Of a stretch of DNA of 54,204 bases, positions 27,548 through 36,212 are shown piece after piece. The position numbers were made by a program, and so were the translations under genes. This DNA is from Chitinophagaceae bacterium (GTDB taxonomy: Bacteria; Bacteroidota; Bacteroidia; Chitinophagales; Chitinophagaceae): positions 1 to 54,204 of the forward strand of contig JAICXX010000024.1 of NCBI GenBank assembly GCA_025934485.1, written 5' to 3'. Positions within the stretch are counted from its first letter, which is position 1; each line of letters starts with the position of its first letter. The notes beneath the pieces were generated by a model. The model made no database searches and was not told the DNA's origin. It saw only the letters and a program-made list of their open reading frames with translations.

Positions 27548-28786
27548 CTACCGCTGCGGAAACGCAAGCGCCGCGATCAAAAAGGCCAACACCGAAGCGA
27601 TCAGCCCGTACATAAAGACATTATACGAAAGCCGCAGCCAGCGGTACTTCTTTCCAAGGGCGATCCCTTGAAAATAGACATCCCGGATCAGACTGCCGTA
27701 CAGAAAATCTTTGTCATCCATCATTATCAACATCCCATCGGCATAATCTTCCAGACTCATCCGGTAGAAATTGCCAAAGAAAAGCAGATTGACCTTCTTC
27801 TCATCGAGGTCGGCCTTACTAAACGTTCCCGGTGGAATATGCGGCCGAGTGGCAAGAATGGAAAAAACTATCGTGATGAGATTCACCGTCAGCAGCAGCG
27901 TGGCGGGAATAGCCAGGTTCGTATGATCCTCTATCTTTCGCAGCAGCAGGCTCAATAACACGGAAATGATGATAGCGTTGACCTGGATAAGGATATGCGC
28001 CTTGCTGTCGGCCTGCGAGCTCAGCCTTTGGTTGTTGTTCGACGTGATCCGAAAGACCGTGTCGATCCCACGCCCCGGGTCCTTATCCTTGTCCTTCTTG
28101 CCCTTCTTCTCCTTCTCGCCGCCTCCGTTATCATTAGCGCCATCGACCCCATGCTCGCGTAACAACCCCTCCAGCGCATTATCGCCGTGTTCGGGATCTT
28201 TCAGCTTTAATTTGTTCAGGTTCTCGAGCTGCTTTTCATTCAACAGCAACCGGCAATAATCGGTGTAGTACTGGTGACCTTCCAATAGCCGGATAGTACT
28301 CCTCCTCCATTCTTCCTTGCTGATCTTCCGGCCCCCTGTCGCCTCGGCCTCCTTACGCATGAGCTTGTTCCGTTCATTAAAGGCATCCGTCCCGAAATGG
28401 AACAGGTCGGCATCACATACGATCTGCTCCGTTCGTCCCACGGCCCGCTGCGGCAGCTGCGTAGCGATGATACACCTGCTAACATCTTCGACCACAGCTC
28501 GTTCGACACCCGTTCCTTCCAGATAGGCCTGCGCCATCCTGGCCCCGCGCTCCTCATGCCCCTTGGCACCGCCACTGAGATATCCGATGTCATGGAACCA
28601 GGCGGCAATCGAAACGGTAAAAAAATCCGCATCGCCCAGCTGATAATGCTGCGCGATCCGCGTAGCCGCCTCCACCACCTGCTCCGTATGCTTTATATTA
28701 TGGTAATAAAGATTTTCAATGACGTGGTGGTCAAAATAATTCCTGACGTAATGCTGCGCCTGTTCCAGTATTGTGCTGTATTCCAT
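27548..28786 (-). CDS. HD-domain phosphohydrolase fused to a Pycsar-type transmembrane effector domain (PycTM, DUF5706)
   Basis: A 412-residue membrane protein in two parts. Residues about 1-190 are an HD phosphohydrolase: HNIKHTEQV and FHDIGYL (His65, Asp66), then further metal ligands near ATQLPQRAVG and CDADLFHFG. A Lys/Gly/Asp-rich linker (about 200-235) leads to a C-terminal module with FRITSNNNQRLSSQADSKAH, two adjacent helices and a third at the C-terminus, the layout of PycTM effectors that disrupt membranes on sensing cyclic pyrimidine nucleotides. The frame can start at an ATG at 28825 that overlaps the transporter stop (ATGA). I prefer 28786 because MEYSTILEQAQHYV matches the usual start of the HD domain. 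It could be a defence effector or a housekeeping membrane nucleotide hydrolase. Confidence 0.8.
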   Translation of the reverse strand: MEYSTILEQAQHYVRNYFDHHVIENLYYHNIKHTEQVVEAATRIAQHYQLGDADFFTVSIAAWFHDIGYLSGGAKGHEERGARMAQAYLEGTGVERAVVEDVSRCIIATQLPQRAVGRTEQIVCDADLFHFGTDAFNERNKLMRKEAEATGGRKISKEEWRRSTIRLLEGHQYYTDYCRLLLNEKQLENLNKLKLKDPEHGDNALEGLLREHGVDGANDNGGGEKEKKGKKDKDKDPGRGIDTVFRITSNNNQRLSSQADSKAHILIQVNAIIISVLLSLLLRKIEDHTNLAIPATLLLTVNLITIVFSILATRPHIPPGTFSKADLDEKKVNLLFFGNFYRMSLEDYADGMLIMMDDKDFLYGSLIRDVYFQGIALGKKYRWLRLSYNVFMYGLIASVLAFLIAALAFPQR

Positions 28787-28821
28787 AAGTCGATGGAAAA
28801 ATAACAAATAATTGGTACATC

Positions 28822-29772
28822 TCATGCGGCCTCCTCCGGAGGCCGCACCCGCCGATACTTCACGAGATTGATCAGCAACACACTACTCAAGATCACCACC
28901 AACCCCACCAGCTGTAGCCCCGTAAGCCGCTCGCTGTTGAAAACCGCCCCAAGCAGCACCGCCACCACGGGATTGATATAGGCATGGGTACTCACCTGGG
29001 TAGCCGGCCGCACCGACAACAGCCAGACAAAAGCGCTATAGCCCACGAGCGATCCCATTGTCACCAGGTAGAAGATCCCAGACCACGCAGACCATGGAAC
29101 CGCAGCCGGCTCGAAATGCCGCCATTCTCCCCACACGAGGCTCAACGGCAAAAAGATCAGCCCCGCCGCCATCATCTGCCAGCCGGCATTGACAGCATTG
29201 GACACCGGGGCGCTCCGGTATTTGGAATACAACGAACCCGCCGCCCACGAGATCGACGCACATACCAGCACGGCAAGCGCCGCCATCCCATGACCATGCC
29301 CTGCAGTATTGTTTCCGCCCGTAAGACTGTCCCAAAACAACAGCAGGACCCCGGCAAACCCTACCACCAACCCCACGATCGTACTTGGACTGCTGAAATT
29401 CACCGCCCATTGCCTTCTGTCCAGCAACACGAACCACACCGGCCCCGAAGCAAGCAGGATCGCCGCCAGCCCGCTGGGAATATATTGCTCGGACCAGATC
29501 AGGCCCCCATTACCGCAAACCAACAAAAGAAAACCGCTCATCGCCGCCGGCTTGATCGCCGCAGGAGAAAATACCGGCTTCCGCGTGATAAGGCAGTACC
29601 CCAGCATCAACAATCCGGCGAGTAGATAGCGAAAAGCCCCCACCAGCATCGGCGGGATATGCGCAACGGAAAGCTCGATAAAGAAATACGTAGATCCCCA
29701 AACGAGATAGACGATCGCAAAAGCAAAGATCACCATGGGAACAGACGCAGGTCGTTCGGTAGGGTTCGTCAT
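28822..29772 (-). CDS. EamA/DMT-family transporter, YedA-like
   Basis: A 316-residue inner-membrane protein with ten hydrophobic helices in two EamA repeats. Signatures are AIVYLVWGSTYFFIELSV in helix 1, GFLLLVCGNGGLIWSEQYIP, and in the second half SWAAGSLYSKYR and ATQVSTHAYINPVVAVLLG. Such proteins usually export amino acids or metabolites. The start overlaps the stop of the TPR gene by 4 nt (ATGA), which implies translational coupling. Substrate unknown. Confidence 0.92.
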   Translation of the reverse strand: MTNPTERPASVPMVIFAFAIVYLVWGSTYFFIELSVAHIPPMLVGAFRYLLAGLLMLGYCLITRKPVFSPAAIKPAAMSGFLLLVCGNGGLIWSEQYIPSGLAAILLASGPVWFVLLDRRQWAVNFSSPSTIVGLVVGFAGVLLLFWDSLTGGNNTAGHGHGMAALAVLVCASISWAAGSLYSKYRSAPVSNAVNAGWQMMAAGLIFLPLSLVWGEWRHFEPAAVPWSAWSGIFYLVTMGSLVGYSAFVWLLSVRPATQVSTHAYINPVVAVLLGAVFNSERLTGLQLVGLVVILSSVLLINLVKYRRVRPPEEAA

Positions 29773-31562
29773 AAGCCCCCTCCTCCCGCGGTAGCCACCC
29801 CGGCTTGCTCACCACCCGTAAGCCCCGCCGCCACTTTCTCACTTTTCTTATGATGACTCAGATAATGCACCACTTTATGCTCCAGCCAGTGATGCAACGG
29901 CACCATCCCCGCGGCCAGGATGATCTTCAAGAGCAGCACCTTCCACGGCTCCTCCGCCGTCCAGGTCTGGATCTGCTTATCCGCCAGCATTATGATAAAT
30001 TCAAAAAGAAAGATAAAGGACACGAACACCAGCGCCCGGATCAACCACACCGGCACCCGTAACCGGGCCAGCATCACCAGCGCGACAAACAACACCACCA
30101 GCCCCATCGTGAAACCCATGTACTGGATATTGTGCCGGTGTTCCGTCTTCAACCGCTCCTCCTCCGCCAGCCGCTCCCGCCGCCGCTGGTCATTCTCCAC
30201 CTCCAGCTTCATCAGATCCGTAGCCTGCGTCTGCGTCCGGATACTATCCCGTTCCTCCGCCCCCCGCTGCTCACAAACCAGCGCCGCCGGAAAATTGCGC
30301 CCAGCCACATAGAGACTCTCCAGCGAATCCGTGGTCTTTTCTTCGTTCTTCAAACTGCCCGTCGCCGCCGCCAATGCATAGGCCTTGTTGAAATACTGGA
30401 TGGCCTGCCCGGGCTTATTCACCTTTTTATAATACTCGCCAAAATCCATGTAAAAATCGATCTGGATGTCCGGTGTACTATTCGCCATCGTCTCAGGCTC
30501 CGATTTCCGGAAATAATACAAAGCGCTGTCATACCGCCCCTGATGGGTATAATTGACGGCCAGGAGCTGGTCGACATAAAAATCAAAACCCAGTTCATGA
30601 AAGATGTCCAGCAAATCCTTGTGTGCAAAAAGGTATTGCACGCCCTGCTCATATCGCTGGGTCTTGAAATAGAGGATGAAAATCTTCTCGTAGGAATTCA
30701 CCTTGAGCAAGTCGAATCGGAATGTATCGGTGACATGGATACTTTCCTCATACATCTTCAACGCAAGATCAGGCTGCTCCTTTAACAGGAACACATCGCC
30801 GATCTGCAACAGATCCTGGGCCATATCATTGTTCCACCTTACCCGGTCTTCATCATATACCTTTAATGCATAATCAAGCGATTTGTCATACTCCCCTATG
30901 ACGCCATAGAAATAGCGCAGATAAGCATAGCAGTTCCGCAGCAGTTCCGGCTGCCCGCTTTTCTCCGCCACGTCCAGCGCATTCAGATAATTGCGCAACG
31001 CCAGTAACATCTGATTCATGGATACATAGATCTTGCCGGCCGTGCAGAAAGCCTTCACCTTGGCCTTATCGCTATCGATGCCAGCGGCCACTGCCAGCGC
31101 CTGCGTGCTGTATTCCAACGCCTTTACGTCATTGCCCCGGTCATCCGCAACGTCGGCGTAACCACAATAGACGGCTACCAGCAGATCATCCAGCCCGGTC
31201 TCCCTGGCTATCAGCTCCGCCAGGTGCAGATTTTTGGTGGCCTGGGTAAGATTATCCGCCAACGACGGATTACCCAAAAATCTTTCAGTATTCCGCAGAT
31301 ACGTGGACGCGATCAACCGCGGATCGCGGCTCAATTGAGCCAACTCGATCGACTGAGTAGCGTAATCATCTGCCTTTGAGCGCTCCATGGTCATGCGCGC
31401 AAGCTCTACCAGCTGATCTATCTTATCGGCCGTGCTTTTTGCCGTATCCAGCCGGTGCCGGACACTGTCCATATGTGAAAGCTTCCCGTCCTGGGAGTAC
31501 CCCAGGGTGGCACACAACGTAAGAAGGAAAAGGTTCAATAAATGGGGAAAAAGTCGACGCAT
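29769..31562 (-). CDS. TPR-repeat protein with C-terminal coiled coil and membrane helices
   Basis: A 597-residue protein with a signal peptide (cut near GYSQ, residue 23), a long helical region of tetratricopeptide repeats (for example ALRNYLNALDVAEKSGQPEL, SLDYALKVY, DLALKMYEES, AIQYFNKAYALAA) and a charged coiled coil around 440-475. Three hydrophobic segments follow (GFTMGLVVLFVALVMLA, IRALVFVSFIFLFEFIIML and LLLKIILAAGMVPLHHWL). The layout up to the coiled coil is that of TPR sensor kinases, but no kinase domain follows. It may be a degenerate sensor or a scaffold. It is translationally coupled to the EamA gene. Confidence 0.75.
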   Translation of the reverse strand: MRRLFPHLLNLFLLTLCATLGYSQDGKLSHMDSVRHRLDTAKSTADKIDQLVELARMTMERSKADDYATQSIELAQLSRDPRLIASTYLRNTERFLGNPSLADNLTQATKNLHLAELIARETGLDDLLVAVYCGYADVADDRGNDVKALEYSTQALAVAAGIDSDKAKVKAFCTAGKIYVSMNQMLLALRNYLNALDVAEKSGQPELLRNCYAYLRYFYGVIGEYDKSLDYALKVYDEDRVRWNNDMAQDLLQIGDVFLLKEQPDLALKMYEESIHVTDTFRFDLLKVNSYEKIFILYFKTQRYEQGVQYLFAHKDLLDIFHELGFDFYVDQLLAVNYTHQGRYDSALYYFRKSEPETMANSTPDIQIDFYMDFGEYYKKVNKPGQAIQYFNKAYALAAATGSLKNEEKTTDSLESLYVAGRNFPAALVCEQRGAEERDSIRTQTQATDLMKLEVENDQRRRERLAEEERLKTEHRHNIQYMGFTMGLVVLFVALVMLARLRVPVWLIRALVFVSFIFLFEFIIMLADKQIQTWTAEEPWKVLLLKIILAAGMVPLHHWLEHKVVHYLSHHKKSEKVAAGLTGGEQAGVATAGGGGL

Positions 31563-31634
31563 AAGCAGTATTTAATAGGAGCCGCCCTCGGGGCTTCGGC
31601 TGCCTAAAGATACCAAACCAACGCCGGGTCCCAT

Positions 31635-31847
31635 TCATTCCCTGGTGGGAATTAATAGCTCGCGGATATCCACATCCAGCGCCAGGGCCATGTCCCTGAG
31701 CAGCCTCAATGTAGGCTGAAATTCATTATTGCAGATCCGTGTCACGCTATTGGGAGCGACACCGACTCTGATCGCCAACTCCTTATGCGATATATCTTTT
31801 TCTGCTAAGACAGCCTTGATTCTGTTTATTTTAGTCTTTTTTTCCAT
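31635..31847 (-). CDS. Small XRE-family helix-turn-helix regulator
   Basis: A 70-residue single-domain Cro/CI-type DNA-binding protein. The helix-turn-helix is ISHKELAIRVGVAPNSVTRI, followed by the usual LRLLRDMALALDVDIRELL tail. It lies 72 nt upstream of the TPR gene on the same strand and may head or regulate that gene run. Palindromic ACGTAT motifs upstream (31974-31988) are possible binding sites. Confidence 0.88.
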   Translation of the reverse strand: MEKKTKINRIKAVLAEKDISHKELAIRVGVAPNSVTRICNNEFQPTLRLLRDMALALDVDIRELLIPTRE

Positions 31848-32303
31848 CTCTCCAGCGGTTTGAGGGGCAAGACAATTTAGTCATTTCTTGTATAACTAGC
31901 ACGCAAAAGCGAAGATAATCTTCTAGGAATCAATGTATTCGAAAAATGTCCAACCCGCCATTGATATTTTTTCATACGTATATCGTATCATAAAATAATT
32001 TTTACGTATCTTATCCTCCGCGATAAAATTTTGGTTACATCCCTGGCATTTTAACGTAATATGTTCCGGAACTTGCCCCTCAGCAAACCGGATTCCGCCG
32101 CCAGAAGGTTTCATTATTCCATGCAAAAAGCCGGCCCACCCCCCAAATACCCCCATGCCACCCGCCTCCTGAGTCGACGTGCCGGCGGTCCAGCCCCGGC
32201 TTTTGGGGATACGGGGCAATTTTATTTTTAAAAACAAAAAAATAAATGTTTATTTGACAGGAATTCCCACAACAGCAAAATTTAAAACCCAGGCCTTCGC
32301 CAT
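31848..32303. other. 456-nt gene-free region between the XRE gene and the arabinose operon
   Basis: This AT-rich stretch should hold promoters for both divergent units. It contains a 15-nt near-palindrome ATACGTATATCGTAT (31974-31988), a further ACGTAT about 30 nt on, and a 16-bp palindrome at 32240-32255. A 104-codon minus-strand frame (31923-32237) has no recognisable protein features and is not accepted as a gene. Confidence 0.6.
32240..32255. promoter_or_regulatory. Probable operator of the NUDIX arabinose regulator
   Basis: AAATAAATGTTTATTT has perfect 7-bp arms around a TG centre, 48 nt before the araB ATG. The AT-rich palindromic form and location suit the AraR (NrtR-like) regulator encoded at the end of the operon. 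A TTTATTTG sequence overlapping its right arm resembles a -7 box. Confidence 0.55.
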
Positions 32304-33959
32304 ATGGTACAAGACAATTTCGTCATCGGGGTGGACTACGGTACCGACTCCGTTCGTTCTCTCCTCGTAAATGCCGCAAACGGCAAGGAGATTGCATCCG
32401 CCGTTTTCCTATATCCCCGTTGGAAAGACGGTCTCTACTGCAACCCCGCCGGGAACAGATTCAGACAACATCCCCTCGACTACATCGAAGGACTCGAATA
32501 TACCATCAAAGCCTGCCTCCAAAAAGCCGGCCCCGCCGCAGCGCAGGCCGTCCGGGCGATCTCCATCGATACCACCGGCTCGACACCAGTAGCCGTAGAC
32601 GCCACCGGCACACCCCTCGGCCTGCTCCCCGAATTCGAAAAGAACCCGAATGCCCTTTTCGTACTGTGGAAAGACCACACCGCAGTAAAAGAATCTGCGG
32701 AGATCAATACCCATGCCGAACGCTTCGACGTCAATTATCTTCAATTCGTCGGCGGGGTCTATTCCTCGGAATGGTTCTGGGCCAAATTGCTGCACATCCT
32801 TCGCGTGGACGAGAAGGTTAGAAAGGCCTGCCATTCCTGGGTCGAACATTGCGACTGGATCCCCTTCCTGCTCACCGGCGGCAACGACGTGAAACAAATG
32901 CGCCGCGGCGTCTGTTCCGCCGGACATAAAGCCCTATGGGCAAAAGAATATGGTGGCTTACCCCCGGAAGAATTCTTCGCCAGCCTCGACCCGCTCCTCA
33001 AGGGATTCCGTACAAAACTGTTCACCGATACCTATACTTCCGACCAACCCGCAGGCCATCTCTCAAAAGAATGGGCGGAACGCCTCGGCCTCTCTACCGA
33101 TACCATCGTCGGCGTAGGCGCCTTCGATGCCCACATGGGCGCCGTCGGCGGCCAGATCGAAGCCTACCACCTCAGCAAGGTCATGGGCACCTCCACCTGC
33201 GATATGCTCGTCGCCCCGCTGAAAGAAGTCGAAGGAAAACTGGTACGCGGCATCTGCGGTCAGGTTCCCGGCAGTGTCATCCCCGGCATGATGGGCATGG
33301 AAGCCGGCCAGAGCGCCTTCGGCGACGCCTATGCCTGGTTCCGCGAACTCATCGCCTGGCCATTGAAACAACTCACGTCGGACACCCTCACGCCGGCTCA
33401 ACTGCAAACGGCTACCGACCGCATCATCCCCGAACTCAGCCGCCAGGCCGCAGCGCTGCCACAAGACGCGCACAGTGAACTCTCGCTCGACTGGCTCAAC
33501 GGCCGCCGCACCCCCGATGCCAACCAGGAACTCAAAGGCGCCATCACCGGCCTCAGCCTCGGCAGCGACGCCCCCCGGATCTTCCGCTCCATCGTGGAAG
33601 CCACCTGCTTCGGCGCCAAAACCATCGTCGACCGCTTCATCAGCGAAGGCATTCCGGTAAAAGGGCTCATCGGCCTCGGCGGCGTAGCAAAAAAATCCCC
33701 CTTCATCATGCAAATGATGGCCGATATCATGGACATGCCGCTACGCATCCACTCCTCCGAACAGACCTGCGCCCTAGGCGCCGCCATGTTCGCCGCGACA
33801 GCCGCCAACCTCTATCCCAAGGTCGAAGACGCCATGAACGCCATCGGCCAGGGCTTCGACGCCACCTACACCCCCGACCCCAGCCGCACCGCCGTCTACG
33901 CCGCCCGCTACCGGGAATATGCACGGCTCGGCAATTTCATAGAGCAAACAACCAAATAA
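32304..33959 (+). CDS. araB: Ribulokinase
   Basis: A 551-residue FGGY-family kinase that phosphorylates L-ribulose to L-ribulose 5-phosphate. Motifs include VIGVDYGTDSVRSLLV at the N-terminus, SIDTTGSTPVAVD, VEHCDWIPFLLTG, GVGAFDAHMGAVGGQ in the hinge and GLIGLGGVAKKSPFIMQMM in the C-terminal domain. The length is typical of AraB and longer than the xylulokinase at 9277-10749. It is first in the arabinose operon, with araD starting 1 nt after its stop. Confidence 0.97.
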   Translation: MVQDNFVIGVDYGTDSVRSLLVNAANGKEIASAVFLYPRWKDGLYCNPAGNRFRQHPLDYIEGLEYTIKACLQKAGPAAAQAVRAISIDTTGSTPVAVDATGTPLGLLPEFEKNPNALFVLWKDHTAVKESAEINTHAERFDVNYLQFVGGVYSSEWFWAKLLHILRVDEKVRKACHSWVEHCDWIPFLLTGGNDVKQMRRGVCSAGHKALWAKEYGGLPPEEFFASLDPLLKGFRTKLFTDTYTSDQPAGHLSKEWAERLGLSTDTIVGVGAFDAHMGAVGGQIEAYHLSKVMGTSTCDMLVAPLKEVEGKLVRGICGQVPGSVIPGMMGMEAGQSAFGDAYAWFRELIAWPLKQLTSDTLTPAQLQTATDRIIPELSRQAAALPQDAHSELSLDWLNGRRTPDANQELKGAITGLSLGSDAPRIFRSIVEATCFGAKTIVDRFISEGIPVKGLIGLGGVAKKSPFIMQMMADIMDMPLRIHSSEQTCALGAAMFAATAANLYPKVEDAMNAIGQGFDATYTPDPSRTAVYAARYREYARLGNFIEQTTK

Positions 33960-33960
33960 A

Positions 33961-34659
33961 ATGAGCAAATACACCGATATTCAGGAAGCCGCTTACGAGG
34001 CGAACAAACAACTGCCCAAGCTGGGACTCGTCCTTTTTACCTTCGGCAATGTCAGCGCCGCCGACCGCGACGCCGGCATCTTCGCCATCAAACCCAGCGG
34101 AGTTCCCTATAGCGAACTCACACCCGAGAAAATGGTGATCGTCGACTTCGATGGCAAAACGGTCAAAGGAAAACTTCGCCCGTCCTCTGACACCCTCACC
34201 CACGCCGTACTATACAAACACTGGGAACACATCGGCGGCATCGTTCATACCCATTCGACCTACGCCACCGCCTGGGCCCAGGCCGGTCGCGATATCCCGA
34301 TCTATGGTACGACACACGCCGACCACAACACCGTCGACATCCCCTGCGCGCCACCCATGAACGACGACATGATCCTCGGCGACTATGAATACCAAACCGG
34401 TTTTCAGATCATGAACGCCTTCAACGAGCGCGGCCTATCGTATCAGGAAGTCGAAATGGTGCTCGTAGGCAACCACGCTCCCTTCACCTGGGGGAAAAGT
34501 CCCGAAAAAGCGGTTTACAACAGCGCCGTCCTCGAATCGGTTGCCCAAATGGCTTATCTCACCGAACAGATCAAAACCGACGCCCTCCGCCTCAAAGATT
34601 CGCTTATCAAAAAACATTACGAACGTAAACACGGTCCGAACTCCTACTACGGACAATAA
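33961..34659 (+). CDS. araD: L-ribulose-5-phosphate 4-epimerase
   Basis: A 232-residue class II aldolase-family enzyme that converts L-ribulose 5-phosphate to D-xylulose 5-phosphate, the step that joins arabinose to the xylose route. The zinc ligands are visible in HTHSTYATAWAQAGRDIP and in VGNHAPFTWG; the phosphate-binding region is FGNVSAADRD and the substrate loop YGTTHADH. Complete length. It lies between araB (1-nt gap) and araA (13-nt gap). Confidence 0.97.
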   Translation: MSKYTDIQEAAYEANKQLPKLGLVLFTFGNVSAADRDAGIFAIKPSGVPYSELTPEKMVIVDFDGKTVKGKLRPSSDTLTHAVLYKHWEHIGGIVHTHSTYATAWAQAGRDIPIYGTTHADHNTVDIPCAPPMNDDMILGDYEYQTGFQIMNAFNERGLSYQEVEMVLVGNHAPFTWGKSPEKAVYNSAVLESVAQMAYLTEQIKTDALRLKDSLIKKHYERKHGPNSYYGQ

Positions 34660-34672
34660 ATAAACCAAATAC

Positions 34673-36160
34673 ATGGATTTAAAAACATTCGAGGTCTGGT
34701 TCGTCACCGGCAGCCAGCATCTCTACGGCGAAGAAACATTAAAACAGGTAGCAGCACACTCCCAAACGATCGCTAAAGCGCTCGACGCCGAGAAAAAGAT
34801 ACCCGTCCGCGTCGTATACAAACCCACGGTAAAATCGCCGGAAGAGATCTACCAAATCTGCGCGGAAGCCAACAATGCCCAACATTGCATCGGCATCATC
34901 GCCTGGATGCATACCTTCTCACCGGCCAAGATGTGGATCGGCGGCCTCAAAGTGCTCCATAAACCGCTCCTCCATCTGCATACCCAGTTCAACCGCGACA
35001 TTCCCTGGGGCGAGATCGACATGGATTTCATGAACCTCAACCAAAGCGCCCATGGCGACCGCGAATTTGGGTTCATGATGAGCCGGATGCGCCTTGACCG
35101 GAAGGTTGTAACCGGCCACTGGCAGGACCCCGCCACCATCGACCGCATCAACGCCTGGAGCCGCGCGGCCGCCGGCTGGCACGACTGGCAGGGTGCCCGT
35201 TTCGTTCGCTTCGGCGACAACATGCGCTATGTCGCTGTAACGGATGGCGACAAAGTAGAAGCCGAAATGCGCTTCGGCTACTCCGTAAACACCCATGGCA
35301 TCGGCGACCTCGTGGATACCATCAAACAAATCGCGGACAGCTCCGTCGATCAACTCGTGAAAGAATATGCCGATAAATACAAACTAGCTGCCGGCTTGAA
35401 AAAAGGTGAAGTCCTCCACGAGTCACTAAAAGACGCGGCCCGCATCGAGCTCGGCCTAAAGACCTTCCTCATCGAAGGACGCTATAAAGGCTACACCGAT
35501 ACCTTCGAAGACCTGCATGGCATGGTACAGCTACCCGGCATCGCCTCGCAACGACTGATGGCCGATGGCTTTGGCTTCGGCGGTGAAGGCGACTGGAAGA
35601 CCGCCGCCCTCGTCCGCGCAATGAAGACCATGGGCAGCGGCCTGCCCGGCGGCAACTCCTTCATGGAAGACTATACCTATCATTTTGAACCGGGTAACGA
35701 GCTGGTCCTCGGCGCCCACATGCTCGAGATCTGCGAATCCATCGCCGACGGTCCCGTATCCTGCGAGATCCACCCCCTCGGCATCGGCGGCAAGGCCGAC
35801 CCCGTTCGCCTCGTCTTCAACTCCGCCGCCGGACCCGCCATCAACGCGTCCATTGTCGACATGGGCAACCGCTTCCGTCTCCTGGTCAATGAGGTCGAAG
35901 CCGTAAAACCCGTCCATAAATTACCCAAGCTGCCCGTAGCCCGCGTGCTCTGGAAACCTTATCCCGACATGCGCACCGGCTGCACGGCCTGGATCCTGGC
36001 CGGCGGCGCCCACCATACCTGCTACAGCCAAAACCTGACGGCAGAACACCTGCGCGATTTCGCGGACATGGCCGGCATCGAGTTCGCCCTCATCGGCAAG
36101 AACACCGAACTCTATCAATTCCGCAACGAACTCCGCTGGAACGAAGCTTATTACAAATAA
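34673..36160 (+). CDS. araA: L-arabinose isomerase
   Basis: A 495-residue enzyme that converts L-arabinose to L-ribulose with Mn2+. Recognised by [13 protein letters not shown] at the N-terminus, [32 protein letters not shown], the metal-binding [13 protein letters not shown] and [10 protein letters not shown], and GAHHTCYS near the C-terminus. Complete length for the family. It is third in the arabinose operon; a strong hairpin lies between it and the transporter gene. Confidence 0.98.
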   Translation: MDLKTFEVWFVTGSQHLYGEETLKQVAAHSQTIAKALDAEKKIPVRVVYKPTVKSPEEIYQICAEANNAQHCIGIIAWMHTFSPAKMWIGGLKVLHKPLLHLHTQFNRDIPWGEIDMDFMNLNQSAHGDREFGFMMSRMRLDRKVVTGHWQDPATIDRINAWSRAAAGWHDWQGARFVRFGDNMRYVAVTDGDKVEAEMRFGYSVNTHGIGDLVDTIKQIADSSVDQLVKEYADKYKLAAGLKKGEVLHESLKDAARIELGLKTFLIEGRYKGYTDTFEDLHGMVQLPGIASQRLMADGFGFGGEGDWKTAALVRAMKTMGSGLPGGNSFMEDYTYHFEPGNELVLGAHMLEICESIADGPVSCEIHPLGIGGKADPVRLVFNSAAGPAINASIVDMGNRFRLLVNEVEAVKPVHKLPKLPVARVLWKPYPDMRTGCTAWILAGGAHHTCYSQNLTAEHLRDFADMAGIEFALIGKNTELYQFRNELRWNEAYYK

Positions 36161-36168
36161 AACCTAAA

Positions 36169-36190
36169 AGGGGGCGCATCATCGCCCCCT
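36169..36190 (+). terminator. Intercistronic hairpin after araA
   Basis: AGGGGGCG (36169-36176) pairs with CGCCCCCT (36183-36190) around the loop CATCAT. It starts 9 nt after the araA stop and 23 nt before the transporter ATG. No U-tract follows, so it probably stabilises the upstream mRNA or reduces read-through and does not stop transcription fully. Confidence 0.55.
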
Positions 36191-36212
36191 ACTCTTAAAA
36201 CCTCGCTTGCAT

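Noticed and set aside
31923..32237. 104-codon minus-strand frame between the XRE gene and araB
   Set aside because: It shows no protein-like pattern and covers the AT-rich promoter/operator zone.
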